Notes: a model not told the origin generated them from the sequence alone. A DNA stretch of 64,000 nucleotides from Nelumbo lutea (GCA_022828595.1 JAKGHH010000003.1:58641759-58705758); one strand, 5' to 3'; counted from the first letter of the stretch, positions 21,840-32,702 are shown. Program-made: numbers and translations.

Positions 21840-22637
21840 GTAAAAAACTGGCGGTTAATTGAACCAATCGATATATATACAGTAATATATAATATTATAT
21901 ATATATTATACTTTTTATTTTTATTTTTGAAAACCGAATAAAAAAGTTCTGCAGTCTCTTAGTCTCTTTGAAACCTTTTAGTCTTTCTCTGTTTGCCTCT
22001 TCAAAACCTAAACCTAATACCTTCTCTATTTCTCACTCTCTCAGTCTCTCTTATTCTTCCTATTCCCCATACGGTTAGACCCCAATCCCAAGTGTCTAGT
22101 TCGGCAACCGATGCCATAGTTCCCTTGCTTTCCTCCAACGTCGGTTGTCCTTCGACTGACGACCTCTTCGACTCTCCCCTAGTGTCTTTGTCTCTGTCTC
22201 TCTATTCTCTGTGAGCACGTGAGTCTGTGTCTCTATCTCTCTCTTCTCTCATGTCATCTCCGCCACACGGCCTACACCAGCCACCAGCACTAAGCGGCAA
22301 TCGGTGTTGCCGCTTTGCCAGAAAGCAAGCATTAACGCCATCTCTATATCTTTCTTCTCTCTCTCATCTCTCATCTATGCGGCTCCGCCAGGCACCACCT
22401 CTCAAGCTCTCACTTCAGGCGACAGTCGACAGCAACCACCGACACCAGCTAGTCCGGTACCGACAATTTTAGTTTTCTTTTTTATTTTAAGTGCATGAAA
22501 AAACCAAAAAACTGAATTGCAGTTAACCGGTTGCACCGGTTCAATTTCAGTTTGGATATTTAAAAAACCGATCAGGTCGATTCGGTTTGAAAAAATACCC
22601 CATGGTTCGGTTAACTGAACCATGAGCACCCCTACTA
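21840..22637. mobile_element. Inserted element with GGTTCGGTTAACCGAACC-type ends, possible gene capture
   Basis: It splits the copia spacer: right of it the minus strand reads DLDLVIVVRKGKRKC, left of it IPKSIIEALFKPEW, which are adjacent in intact copia. The right end (CATGGTTCGGTTAACTG... GCACCCCTA) matches the terminal style of elements at 58337-58837 and 61183-61682. The left end is eroded, starting near ACTGGCGGTTAATTGAACC. The middle (about 21955-22470) has pyrimidine-rich, higher-GC sequence resembling a plant gene leader. Confidence 0.55.
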
Positions 22638-23592
22638 AAATAGGTGTTTGAAAATACAATGTGTTGTACATTTCCTCTTACCTTTTCTCACAACAATAAC
22701 TAGGTCCAAGTCTGAGAAGGGAGGCTCTGGAGTAGGTGGTGAAGGACATGTCCTAATGTCCTCTTTTTAGGGGTTGAGAGTGTCTGTGACTTAATTGTAG
22801 ATGAAGGAAATACCTAATCATGTTGTAACCTTTATCTTTGGTACCACCTCCATACAATAGGATGAGTAATGAAAACTAAGGACTACTAGGAGGAAGAGGA
22901 GCAATAATGGTAGAACTAGGAGACGAAGGCTCTACCATTGGAACATAAGTAACCATAGAAGACTCAACCTCATAATCAATAGGAGAAGGCAGAGTAAATG
23001 GTGAAGAAAACAATTCAAGGGAATGCTCTCCCTCAGAAAAAAGACCATAAAATGGAAGTGACACTACAAAGGTAACATCCATGGAGACAAAACGAGTTCA
23101 ACTAATGGGATCAAAATAGCAATAGCCCTTTTGTGTGGAGTCATACCATAAGAAAATACAGTTTTGGGCCTTGGGTTCAAAATTATGTGTTTAAGAGCTA
23201 GGGACATGAACATAAACATGCACCAAAAGACACGCAAGGGAATAGGAAACAATGCACTCTCAGGAAATAGGACATCAAAGGGAGATTTGAACCCTAAGGC
23301 TCAAGAAGGCATGTGGCTAAGAATGTAGGTAACTGTCATCACTGCATTACCCTAAAATCTCACTGGAACATGGGAGGCAAAAAGGATGCTCCTGGCTACT
23401 TCAAAAACATGTTGGTTTTTTATCTCTGCTACCCCATTTTGTTCTAGAGTATGGGGACAAGAACTTTGATGTATAACCTCAAACTTCTCAAAGTATGAAA
23501 TGAGATCATTCTTAAAATATTCCTTACATTATTTGATCGGAATATCTTGATGTGGATATCAAATTGTGGAAGCACAAGTTCATGAAATTGTT

Positions 23593-23982
23593 TTACAAGT
23601 TTGGGTACTTCAGCATAGGAACAAATAAAATAAAGGCAAGTGTAACATTAAAAAACATCAATAATAGAATAAAATATTTATAACCAACTATGCAAGGTAA
23701 ATGGTATGGCCTCCACACATCAAAGTGAACAATATGAAAAGGAACTATAGGTCTTTTATTACTTGCTGAATAAGAGTTTCTACAATGCTTTGACAGTTCA
23801 CATGACTCACAATGTAGACTTGACAATTTAGTTTTTTTAAACAAAGTTGGAAACAAAAGACTTAAAGAAGAAAAAGAAATATGACCCAAACGATAATGGC
23901 ATAATATAATATGACTGATTGAATCTAACCCATTTGAACCAAAAGCTAGTCTAGGAGGTGATACTTGGCTTTGTCCAAGCAT
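23593..23982 (-). pseudogene. copia GAG pre-integrase and integrase N-terminus
   Basis: Frame with HYRLGHISFSSLSLLFPTLF and CESCELSKHCRNSYSASNKR, the HHCC zinc-binding module of copia integrase, then PFHIVHFDVWRP where the first catalytic Asp lies. The following residues (usually GP) are altered to RP. The downstream catalytic core at 23064-23590 is broken by stops. Confidence 0.85.
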
Positions 23983-24227
23983 GTCCAGCAGTTATATCCC
24001 ATTAGCCTCATGACCACTCATAATCACCTTCTAAGAGTCAATGTCCTAAAAAACATAATAAAAAGGGAAAAGGGTCACACTATAATTCAAAGATTTTGTC
24101 AAATTACTAACTAAGAGTAATTTAGTGTTTAATTTAGGAACATGAAGGGATGAGGATAAGGTGAGTGTGTTTAAAGTAGAAAATAAATAGGACACACTAG
24201 TCATACAGTCAGAGGCAACATATTCAA

Positions 24228-24625
24228 TTATCCAAGGGATCTTATGATTACCTGAGACAAAATCATGATTCGTAGTAGCATGAATACTTGAATGGGCATA
24301 TGTAGATGAAGAGGGAATTGTTTTTGATGAAGTGTTGTAATAATAGACTTCAGGTGACTAATTATTCGACCATACTTCTCATACTTAGCCTTGGAAATTA
24401 TTAGTTTCTCTCCCATTGACTTCTCACCATTGCGCCCCTATTCACTCTGTGAGGAGGTGGCTACATTTGCATTTCCACCTGTCTCATTCTCATTCCTTTT
24501 TCCACTGTTTGCGTTCTTGAGTCTGGTAGGTATAAGCTATGGATGCAGCTTCCAATAGGTGACTTCAGTATGTTTAGGCTTTTTGTAGCATTTACAAACA
24601 TCTTTCTTCCCAGTGTTGACTTTCT
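24228..24625 (-). pseudogene. copia gag C-terminus and protease-linker remnant
   Basis: The minus strand near 24530-24620 reads CKCYKKPKHTEVTYWKLHP, a damaged CCHC knuckle of Ale-type gag (last Cys of the knuckle lost). The 24228-24416 frame follows without a recognised motif. The element is cut off just upstream. Confidence 0.6.
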
Positions 24626-26355
24626 GTTAGATAGTGTATTCCCTTAGCTCCAATTAGACTGATGTACAGATACAATTATTGTAAACGAATGAAAGTACAT
24701 TATTGTTTCATATTGAGACTTGCCACTGTGCAACGCTCGCACACACATGTGCACTCATGTGTGCGGCACAATGAGGCATACTTTGCTCACACCCGTGTAG
24801 CTCGCAAAGGGCGGCTTTGACTTTTGGTGCACAACTAACTGTTGATGTTTCAACGGCCACAATTTGATCAGGTGTGATCGAGATGCACTATTCAAAGTTA
24901 ACAGTCATTAACTGTTAACTAACTTTTAACAGTCACAATTTAAATTGTGACTATTCAATGAGTCTTTTCTGAACCATCACTTTCCTTTGCTCCATGACTC
25001 TTTAGAAATTATTTAAGGAGCATAAATCAAGCAATTGCACACACAATTTTCGAAAATCACTTTGTCTCTCTTAGCCCGATCTACTACTGTCTCATAAACG
25101 GTTTCTTCAAAGACCCTTCAACTTTGTTGGTTGCAAATTCTCGCCCAAGGCTCTATTGTATCCTAGAAATGGACTTGCCTATAACCCAACAACAAACTTA
25201 GTGGAATTGAGTGTGGGGGGAGGGGGGGGAATAATGTTCTAAAGACAGTGTCTTCAGACACACCTAAGAGCTTCTCCTCTAAGTTTCAATGACACTAATT
25301 CCTAATAGAAACAACAAAGAAATCTAGATATGTTGATGACTTTGTGGAATAAGGTGAGAAGAAAAGGAAGAAGGCTAATGGAGAGCCAATAAAATTTACA
25401 AGTTACACATGGTGCAATCAAATTTTGTAGATGAGAATCGTGCTTGGACATGACACTCCATCAATTCTGATTCAAAGTTGGATGAAAAAATGGATGGTTC
25501 CAAAAATGAGATTCTACATGTGCCCCACTTGCATTCGAACTTGAATTGAGATTATGTGTATGTTTGGTTCTCGCTATGTTAACATTAAAATACAAACACA
25601 TGTGCTCACTTACATGTGAAAGCAAGGGTACAAAGGTAATTTTGTTGAAAAACATAACAATGATCGCTTAAAACCTGACCCACCGATTGCTTAAAACCTG
25701 ACCCACCAAGATGATAATTCGGATTAGTTGAACATTTTAGCAGCAAACTGTGGAATCAATGATGAGATTTCACGCCAACAATAAATTCATGGGCCCCACT
25801 ATGAAAGGTGTAGACCCCATGTATTTTATTATTGGCCTTATCATTGGTTCCACAGCCTGCTAAACAACCAAAGTGTTTAGTTAAACCTTGCTCCCAAAAT
25901 TACTTCTCCATATTTTCCCCTATCCCTCCAATGGCTATCTTTACTATCAACGGTGTTGTCTCAGCAGTCGATCTCTTAGTTTTTTCCTTTTTTTTTTTTA
26001 TTTTCATAATTAAAAGTTAAATACTAAATTGATTCCATTCTCTTCCCGCTTCCTCATTGACTCCAAGTCTCCAACTCCATTAGATCTACATTGTACTAGC
26101 TTTACTTCAGATCCCAAGTTCATCCACTGTTAAATAGAAAGTGTGAAGAAGCATATTTAGAGTGATGAAAATTCCGAGAGCACTGTGCAGTGGTAGATTA
26201 AGCACCGGTAGGGGAGGGTGGACTATTGATGTTGGAGGACCTCTTCGGAGCTTCTTCTTTTACCGGATCTTCATTTTTGCCATATTTACTATTCTCTTCC
26301 TTGTTACTCTTTGTTTTCCTCACCACTAACCCTTCTACTAACCATCATAATTCGG
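24626..26355. other. Unassigned sequence; possible LTR-like block at 24633-25190
   Basis: 24633 begins TGTTAGATAG and a stretch ending CCCAACA lies near 25190, an LTR-like TG...CA pairing, but no matching target duplication or partner was found. The block includes CACACATGTGCACTCATGTGTG palindromic words and GTTAACAGTCATTAACTGTTAAC. A G-rich run lies at 25211-25229. Two copies of GCTTAAAACCTGACCCACC lie near 25667-25709. No gene recognised. Confidence 0.35.
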
Positions 26356-27155
26356 TAGGAGTGTCAATCGACCAGTTTTGGATTGGATCCAATTCGATCC
26401 AAAACTTATCAAATCGGATTTGGACAATCTGTTATAATTATTGGATTGGTTTAATCCAAAATAAATTGGTCCATATTCTTATTGGTTTGAATTGGATTTA
26501 AACCAAATATCCAATAATCCGATCATGAGGCCAAATCCTTGTCCAATTTGAAACCAATCAAAATTGAAGCCGACATAAAATTACTTTTATGAGAGTACTT
26601 TTACGAAAGCACTTTTATAAAAGTAATTTTATAAAAGCACTTTTATAAAAATACTTTTACAAAAACACTTTTACAAAACTACTTTTATGAATGCACTTTT
26701 ATGGGCATTTTCACAAAAGAACTTTTATGGAAGTACTTTTACAAAAGCACTTTTGCGGAAAATACTTTTATAAAGGTACTTTTGCAAAATCACTTTTATG
26801 GAAGTACTTTTATGAAAGAACTTTCATGAAAGTACTTTTACAAAAGCACTTGTTGAAAGAACTTTTACGAAAGTATTTTTGCCAAAGCATTTTTACAAAA
26901 GCACTTTTATGAAATCGCTTTTATAAAAGCACTTCTATGAAAATACTTTCATTAAAGTATTGATTTGAAATTTTTTATATGCTCTATTTTTATATAATTT
27001 TTGATATTCATTCGGTTTGGATTGGATCTAATCCAGTCCATTTACATTTTAATAGATCGGATTGGATTTGGACTGAATTAGGTCAATCCACTTGTAAGTG
27101 GATTCACATTGGACTGGATTGGGTTGGACCAAATCCAATCCAATTGACACCTCTA
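26356..27155. mobile_element. Inverted-repeat element with TAGGAGTGTCAA ends, 800 bp
   Basis: The left end is TAGGAGTGTCAATCGACC and the right end is CCAATTGACACCTCTA, inverted repeats with GGATTGG/CCAATCC-rich subtermini. The same end family appears at 30842 and at 63723. Flanking 8-mers (TAATTCGG and CGATTTTG) do not match clearly, so the duplication is eroded. The centre is a 15-bp-period minisatellite (26578-26962). No transposase is present. Confidence 0.7.
26578..26962. repeat. Minisatellite, about 15-bp period, about 25 units
   Basis: Degenerate repeats of ACTTTTAYAAAAGYR. Each unit contains a near-palindrome (CTTTTATAAAAG), so the array is self-complementary. Because 15 is a multiple of three, all frames read as repeated pentapeptides, giving artefact ORFs such as 26691-26912. 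Confidence 0.85.
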
Positions 27156-28118
27156 CGATTTTGTAATGATTTGAAATTTATTTCATTCTTTTTTCCATTA
27201 AAACAAAATTACTAAATGATGTTAAATTGTTATTGGAATTGATACAGGTTCTACCTAGTACTGGACTGCCGGTGCGGGCCTACATTCACTGGCATTTGTA
27301 GCCCTAAAATCAAATCATTAGAAGGCTTAAGCTCGATAACTCTTAAGCAACTTTGAGTTTCTTTTCTTCGAGGCAACTTTTCTTGTATTGGTTAATCAAA
27401 TTATCCCTAAAACCCAGACCAACACCAAGAAATCCATTCTGATTCTTAGAAACAAGAATCTGAGTTCTATGCCAAACACCTATGTTGATTTCTAGAATCA
27501 AGAAAACCTAGAATTCATTCATTTTTGGATGGATTATGAGGATGAGAAATTATAGAATTGATGCCGAACAAGGCATAGTATTTGGTAGTGTTTTTTTTTT
27601 TTTTTTATTATTATTATTCTGGTTTTTGGATTACATATAGTGAGCTACTGATATTTCACCAAATGTAAAGATTCAGGGGTAATTTGCTGACATAAATTAT
27701 TTAAATGCTTATGTGGATAACTTCCGTTAATGATCATCACCAGTGTTTTGCAGGTGAATTTAATAGAAATGCTGAAAAGTCATTGTGAGTTTTAGATGAT
27801 ATCCTTAAAAGTATTTTTTATAAACATAAAATATAAAATAATTTTGAAAACATTTTTTTTAATATCACCATCATCGTTATAACACATTTACTAGTATAAA
27901 TAATTATCTCATAAAAATTTCAAATCTTCACACACAAAAAATTCAAATATTAATGGGAAGAATCTAAAATTAGGCTTTGAATGGTCCAAACAGCCCCTCC
28001 AGGGCCTCCACCAGTCCCCCCCGCCACCACCACCACAAAAAAAAAAAAAAAAAACCCACTAACCCATTCCATGGAACCGAGTTGGGTTGAAGTGCTCAAC
28101 TCGTTCACAAAACTCGCC
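27156..28118. other. Upstream region of the RIN13-like gene
   Basis: AT-rich sequence with T-runs (27591-27606) and an A-run (28038-28055). No transposon end or ORF of note. Likely holds distal promoter sequence of the plus-strand gene starting at 28611 (inference). Confidence 0.4.
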
Positions 28119-28128
28119 TATATATTTA
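28119..28128 (+). promoter_or_regulatory. Candidate TATA box of the RIN13-like gene
   Basis: TATATATTTA within CGCCTATATATTTATCC, about 490 bp before the ATG at 28611. A start of transcription near 28155 would give a leader of about 455 nt, or less if an intron is removed. Position only; no transcript evidence. Confidence 0.45.
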
Positions 28129-28308
28129 TCCTTCTCAGGGTTGCGGAGTCGAGCGTTTGCACGCAGACGCAGGTTTTCATCTATTCTGGTCTTCTGCCCT
28201 CTGTGACGTTAATTTGCAAAGCCAAGAAAAGAAAGGGAACCAACCCATTGATTATTCTCTACTAGTTATTCTCTATTATTCTTCTCCTGCAAATCTAACT
28301 GCCCTAAA

Positions 28309-28530
28309 ATGCAACCTCTAGTCGAGGTTGTGCACGTTATTGAACAGACAGATTTCTGTCATTTCCAATTAGTTATAGCTGTCTCCGATCGATCTGATCG
28401 ATTTTATAATTCTCATTCAGATAAAGCTCAGAGAATCCATCTCCAAGGTATTCCAGAGGAAAACTCCAATTTTGCAGTTGAATATCTTCTATTTATAGAG
28501 ACTTTGCAAATCCCATCTGTTAATTCCTGA
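28309..28530 (+). other. Upstream ORF in the leader, 73 codons
   Basis: ATG at 28309 opens a 73-residue frame ending 80 bp before the main ATG. The composition is ordinary (MQPLVEVVHVIEQTDFCHF...), with no recognised domain. If the leader is unspliced, this frame could lower translation of the main ORF. It could equally be chance. Confidence 0.35.
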
Positions 28531-28610
28531 AACCCATAAAAAAGTTTCATCAGTTTGATCGTCGAAAGTTGTTTATTTTATGCCTATTCTTGTTTGATTC
28601 ATTTTGAGTA

Positions 28611-28943
28611 ATGGATCACAACCCTGTAATCCTTGAAATTAGTTCTGATGAAGAGGGTGGCTTGGACGAAGTTATCGATGACAATCTCGATTGGATATCG
28701 GAACTTCTCTATCCGGTTGGTAATGTAACAGAAGAATCGGATGATGTTGTAGTTGTGGGCGAGTTTAGGGCTAGTTCTGTTTTTCAGAAGCAGAATTACA
28801 AGCCTCCGGATACTGCAAAGCTCAAGGGTGATTCTGATGATGAATGCATGATTTTGGATGGTGATCCCGACAACCCAGTTGCTGTTGTAAATGATGCAGA
28901 AGATGGATCAGAAGAATTGCTTATTGTGGGCGAGAAGGGGCAG
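28611..28943 (+). CDS. RIN13-like plant protein, exon 1 (acidic, SIM-like N terminus)
   Basis: Exon 1 encodes 111 residues. It opens MDHNPVILEISSDEEG, a strong SUMO-interacting-motif-like core (VILEI followed by SSDEE). Further hydrophobic-plus-acidic modules follow: DDVVVVGE, ECMILDGD and ELLIVGEKGQ. The exon ends after GEKGQ in phase 0, where the intron starts GCAATG, a GC donor, and the next exon continues LACRDYPHPRHLC, as I recall for homologues. The RIN13 (RPM1-interacting protein 13, linked to resistance-protein signalling in Arabidopsis) assignment is from memory of the family and tentative. Reading on past the donor gives a hydrophobic tail and a stop at 28991, which looks like intron sequence. 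Confidence 0.75.
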
Positions 28944-29244
28944 GCAATGCTGTTTTTTCCTATTCATTTATTTTTCTCTTACTGGTTTTGATATGCTGAT
29001 TTCCAGATAGTAGCATGATAGAGTTCTAGGTTATGTTCTGGTTTGTGAAATTGGTCCTTTCTGAACTCTGATAAACTTTTGTTTAATCATCTCCAAAGGA
29101 AAAAGGAAAACAAAAACCCAAATACAAACACATTTTGGTTCTCATAACTGCATAATTTTACAATGGTGTGATTGCTGTTTTAGAATGTATTTTCCCCATT
29201 TGATGTAGTTCTAATAACACTTTCAATCAATAATCGTCTTTCTC

Positions 29245-29771
29245 TTATGAATGATTTTGGATTTGACATAACCATTTAGGAGACACAAGAGCTTCCTGGA
29301 CAGAATAAGGTATAGAAACAGAAGAAAGGAGAGACGCAAACTTTTGGTGGGTAGGAGACAAGTGGTAAAAGGAAACATAATGAGAGATGGGGTGGTTGGT
29401 ATAGGTATGCTTACCCTTGTGAAGAGCTATGGGGAGATCAAGGTCCGGCTGAGGAAGATTTGCCGATGGTGAAGGCGGGGTTGACAAGTTGGAGGCTAGA
29501 GATGAAGCTGATGCTGGTGCTTGTGCCAACTCTTGGTCTCTTGTAGAATACACTGTGAATTGATGGGTGTATGGGTTCTTCAAGGGTAGAAAAGGGAATG
29601 GAGACATCACCGGTATTATACGGGAGAGGAAAAGAAGGGGAAGGTTCCTGTCCAGAGAATAAAAGAAGACTCTCAAAGAAAGTGAGGTTGTGAACAACAA
29701 ACACCTAACGAAAGACACGATCATGGCACTTGTACCCTTTCTGAGTGCAAGAATAACCAAGGTTGAACCCT
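29245..29771 (-). pseudogene. copia spacer between integrase and RT
   Basis: Minus-strand sequence contains LGYSCTQKGYKCHDRVF, FFESLLLFSGQEPSP, DLDLPIALHKGKHTYTNHP, ISHYVSFYHLSPTHQKFASL and IPYSVQEALVSPKW, the standard run-up to copia RT. It ends abruptly near 29245, so the RT is deleted. The IN-side frame changes once near 29700. Confidence 0.85.
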
Positions 29772-30842
29772 GTCCAAATCAAAATCAATTTGGACGGATC
29801 AGACTGACCAATAAGACATATTGAATTGGACCAGTCCAGACTTAATGATCCAAAGTATTTATTGGATTGGATTTGGCTTGGTCCATCCATAATGGATTTA
29901 TCTTGGATTGTGTCAAATTGAACCAATATCTGATCCATTGGTAGAGGATAAGAATACAGGTGACAATGGATCAGGTTTGGGTTGGAACCAATCTAAATTG
30001 AAACCGATTTGAACAGATTGGACGGTCCAGACATTGAATTGGACCATTCCAAAATGGCCCAAAGTATTCATCAGATTGGATTGGATCTTGATGCAGGCCG
30101 AACTAGCCACCAATCCGTTTTGAGCTCTCTTGACGACGTTTATTGAAGTCCAGCTCGGTAGAAAAACATCCTGCCGAGCAAACCCACGTGTAGCCCTGGC
30201 AACAACCACTTGGTGATATGATTGTCCATCTTACCAACTCTAGCAAAAAGTGGGGCCTAGGCAGGGGCGGAGCTAGGGGGGACCTAGGGGAGCCATGGCC
30301 CCCCCGATGGTCCAGAAATTTACACACTCAATACAGTTTTTCTATGTAAGTTTGTTCCCTCTCCTCACTTTTCACCCAACGGTTGACCCCCCTTATGGCC
30401 CATCCACAAGTTTTGGCCCCCCTCATAAAAAATTCCTGGCTCCACCCCTAGGCCTAGGCTCTTTCCACATGTATTGAGATGTGTCATTCTTCTCCAACAG
30501 GTGTCCTATATAGATTATGACCACATGTTGATTGGAAAAACTGACATTCCCACCTATATAGATGTAAATTTCGAAACTCAAAGGGCAATTAAGATACACT
30601 ATTACCTTTGTTCACCTCAGATAGGTTGTACCCTCATTACTAAATTGAGTGTTGGAGCTGTAAGCCTAGGATATCACCTCGGGCTCTTTATCTCACTTCT
30701 CTTTTGTAGGTTGAATCTCTGTCCAAGGTGTTTAACCGTCATCTTTCCATTTTATTTGGCGACTTTTGACGTCATCGGACCTGGTCCATTTGTAACAAAT
30801 TCATATTGGGTTGGACCGAATCTGGTCCAATTGACACCCCTA
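29772..30842. mobile_element. Insertion in copia integrase region, TTGACACCCCTA end
   Basis: The right end GGTCCAATTGACACCCCTA (to 30842) belongs to the end family seen at 26356-27155 and 63723. The copia frame is interrupted exactly here: LDSRAIRC lies to the right, LGYSCTQKGY to the left. The left end is unclear, with GGATTGGA/TCCAATCC-rich sequence at 29772-30095. The interior includes a 189-bp MITE (30262-30450). It may be a composite of more than one insertion. Confidence 0.6.
30262..30450. mobile_element. hAT-type MITE, 189 bp, perfect 8-bp TSD
   Basis: Starts CAGGGGCGGAGCTAGGGGGG and ends CCTGGCTCCACCCCTA. GGCCTAGG is duplicated at 30254-30261 and 30451-30458 (the duplicated site is itself palindromic). 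Third member of the family with 5972-6160 and 11320-11464. Confidence 0.92.
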
Positions 30843-31440
30843 CACAGCGGATGGCCCGAGAATCAAGTTTATCAAGGCCCAATCCTAGTTGATGGACAAA
30901 ACAAACACATCCAAAGACCCAAGGAGAGAAAATGGTGATACAGAGGGAAACAATATTGAGAACGAGGGTTGCCCATCAACAACGGAAGAAGGCATGCAAT
31001 TTATGAAAAAATAAGAGATAAGCACAACATCACTCCAATAAATCTTAGGTACCAATATTTGAATCTATAGGGCACAAGCAGTCTTTACCACATGATGATT
31101 CTTCCATTCAGCCACCCATGTGAATCAAAATAAAATTGGAAACTGTTATGAAAATATTCTTTGGTGTTATCTGAACGAAACAATTTAATGCATATATCAA
31201 ATTGATTCTATATTTCAACATGGAAAGAACGAAAAATAGAAAACAACTTGAAACACTTTCATTTAATAAACCAATGTCATCCTTGAATAATCATTAATGA
31301 AAGTTACAGAGTATCAAAAACCATTATAAGACGATATACGACTAGGACCCCACTCATCTGAATGAACTAGTGAAAAAGGACTCATGACTCTCTTATCATT
31401 TCTTGGAACAAATGATATTCTATGATGTTTATTTAATTGT
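30843..31440 (-). pseudogene. copia integrase core remnant
   Basis: The minus strand reads HRISFVPRNDKRVMSPFSLV, then HSDEWGPSR (first catalytic Asp region; DEWGP for usual DVWGP), FINDYSRMT, and at the end MPSSVVDGQPSFSILFP, WVFGCVCFV, LDKLDSRAIRC. Several stops and missing DDE residues make it inactive. Confidence 0.82.
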
Positions 31441-31853
31441 CACAACTCACATTTAAACTTGTAACTGATTGTAACCTGGGAACTAACTTCTTCAAAACTT
31501 GGAAAGGCGGATAACCCAAACAACAATGCCATTGGTGAGGGGTGAGAGATGAATGAATGCGAACCACTATACTCCAGATAGTACAGTCCTCCAATTTCAC
31601 TACCACTACCAATCATCTTCCCCTTCTTGAGATTCTGGAGAACACAATAAGAGTGATAAAAGGTGATTGAACAGTTAAGAGAACTAGTAAGTTTACTTAC
31701 AGACAAGAGATTAAAAGAAAATTTAGGTACATAGAAGAAAGAATTTAATGTGAGGCCAGAATTAAGTTGTACATTACCAACACTAGAGATAGAAGAGATA
31801 ACACCATTAGCTAGGGTAACATTCTGTGAAGTGGGGGAAGAAGATAATGACAT
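31440..31853 (-). pseudogene. copia protease / pre-integrase segment
   Basis: A 137-residue frame with VTLANGVISSISSVGNVQLN, FFYVPKFSFNLLSVSKLT and GKMIGSGSEIGGLYYLEY, which is the C-terminal protease and pre-integrase linker of copia polyproteins. The catalytic DSG/DTG motif should lie just upstream in 31854-31900 (there reading VIDSESSDT-like), apparently damaged. Confidence 0.8.
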
Positions 31854-31879
31854 AAGTGTGTCTGAAGATTCAGAATCTA

Positions 31880-32702
31880 TTACAAGGGTGGGTATAGCAC
31901 TGGAAGAAGAAGACTGATGAAGCCTCTATACACCTCATGTGTGATAGGCACTAACTTCTCCTTTCCAGCTCTTGAAGTAGGCACCTCACCAGCAGAAATA
32001 CCATTACCAACATCATCTCCTACTACAGCATGGTTTAGCTCAGGTAGATGGTGGTCCATATAGGTCATAACAGAAATCAACTGTGTGGCCTTCATGACCA
32101 CAATGAGTACAATCATGAACCTGTTCACATTCATTACCTCTTCTACCACCCCTGAATCCTCCTCTACTACCACCATGGTCTCTTCTAAATCCACACTTAG
32201 CACCCCTCATTGCACCTCTACCACGTACACCTCTTTGAATACTACCTCCTCTAGCAACCACCAAGGCAGATCTTTCTGAGATAGGTGTGTTCTCATTTTG
32301 TGGATTGGAAGCTCTCCTAATGCAGGAGAGCACCTCAGAGAGGGATGGAAGGTCACTACCTAGAATCTGAGCTTGTACTGGTTCAAACTTAATTTTCAAC
32401 CCATATAAGAAACAAACAACATCTAAATGTTTCCTTTGGTCTTATTGTAACTTCAAGTTAGTGAACAAGGGCTGATATACATTCAATTCATTCCTCAGGC
32501 TTTTTAAGGCTGCATAATACTCTTCTATGGTTTTATCACCTTGTTGGAGGGTAAAATATTCCTGATATAATTGATAGATTCTCGTCACATTGTCTTGTGT
32601 AGAGTATAACTGTTTTGCATGATCCCAAATGTCTTTAGTCATGTTCAAGAACATAAGATTAATACTTATGTGATTCTCCATTCTATTCCATAATGATGTC
32701 AT
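31880..32702 (-). pseudogene. copia gag, middle and C-terminal part
   Basis: Frame 32442-32702 reads MTSLWNRMENHISINLMFLN and DIWDHAKQLYSTQDNVTRIY, the UBN2/Retrotran_gag_2 domain. Frame 32040-32399 has RGRGAMRG/RGGFRGGRRG-type basic repeats and the knuckle CTHCGHEGHTVDFCYDLYG (CCHC retained as C-C-H-C). There is a frame break near 32420. The upstream N terminus lies at 39821-40060 beyond the LINE. Confidence 0.85.

Larger units (their letters stand above)
19405..24625 (-). mobile_element. Ty1/copia retrotransposon (Ale-like), minus strand, 5'-truncated
   Basis: Read right to left, the domains appear in copia order: gag zinc-knuckle remnant (about 24450-24625), protease region, GAG pre-integrase and integrase (23300-23990), spacer, reverse transcriptase (20900-21830), RNase H (20370-20900), polypurine tract and one LTR (to 19727). 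Gag N terminus and 5' LTR were not found, so the right end is truncated near 24625. Two later insertions interrupt it: a 577-bp MITE (19789-20365) and an inverted-repeat-type element (about 21840-22637). Many stops indicate age. Confidence 0.88.

Noticed and set aside
24633..25190. Complete solo LTR
   Set aside because: TG...CA-like ends exist but no target duplication or partner LTR was found, so it was left as unassigned sequence.
26691..26912. 73-residue ORF with repeated pentapeptides
   Set aside because: Artefact of a 15-bp minisatellite; every frame repeats every five residues.
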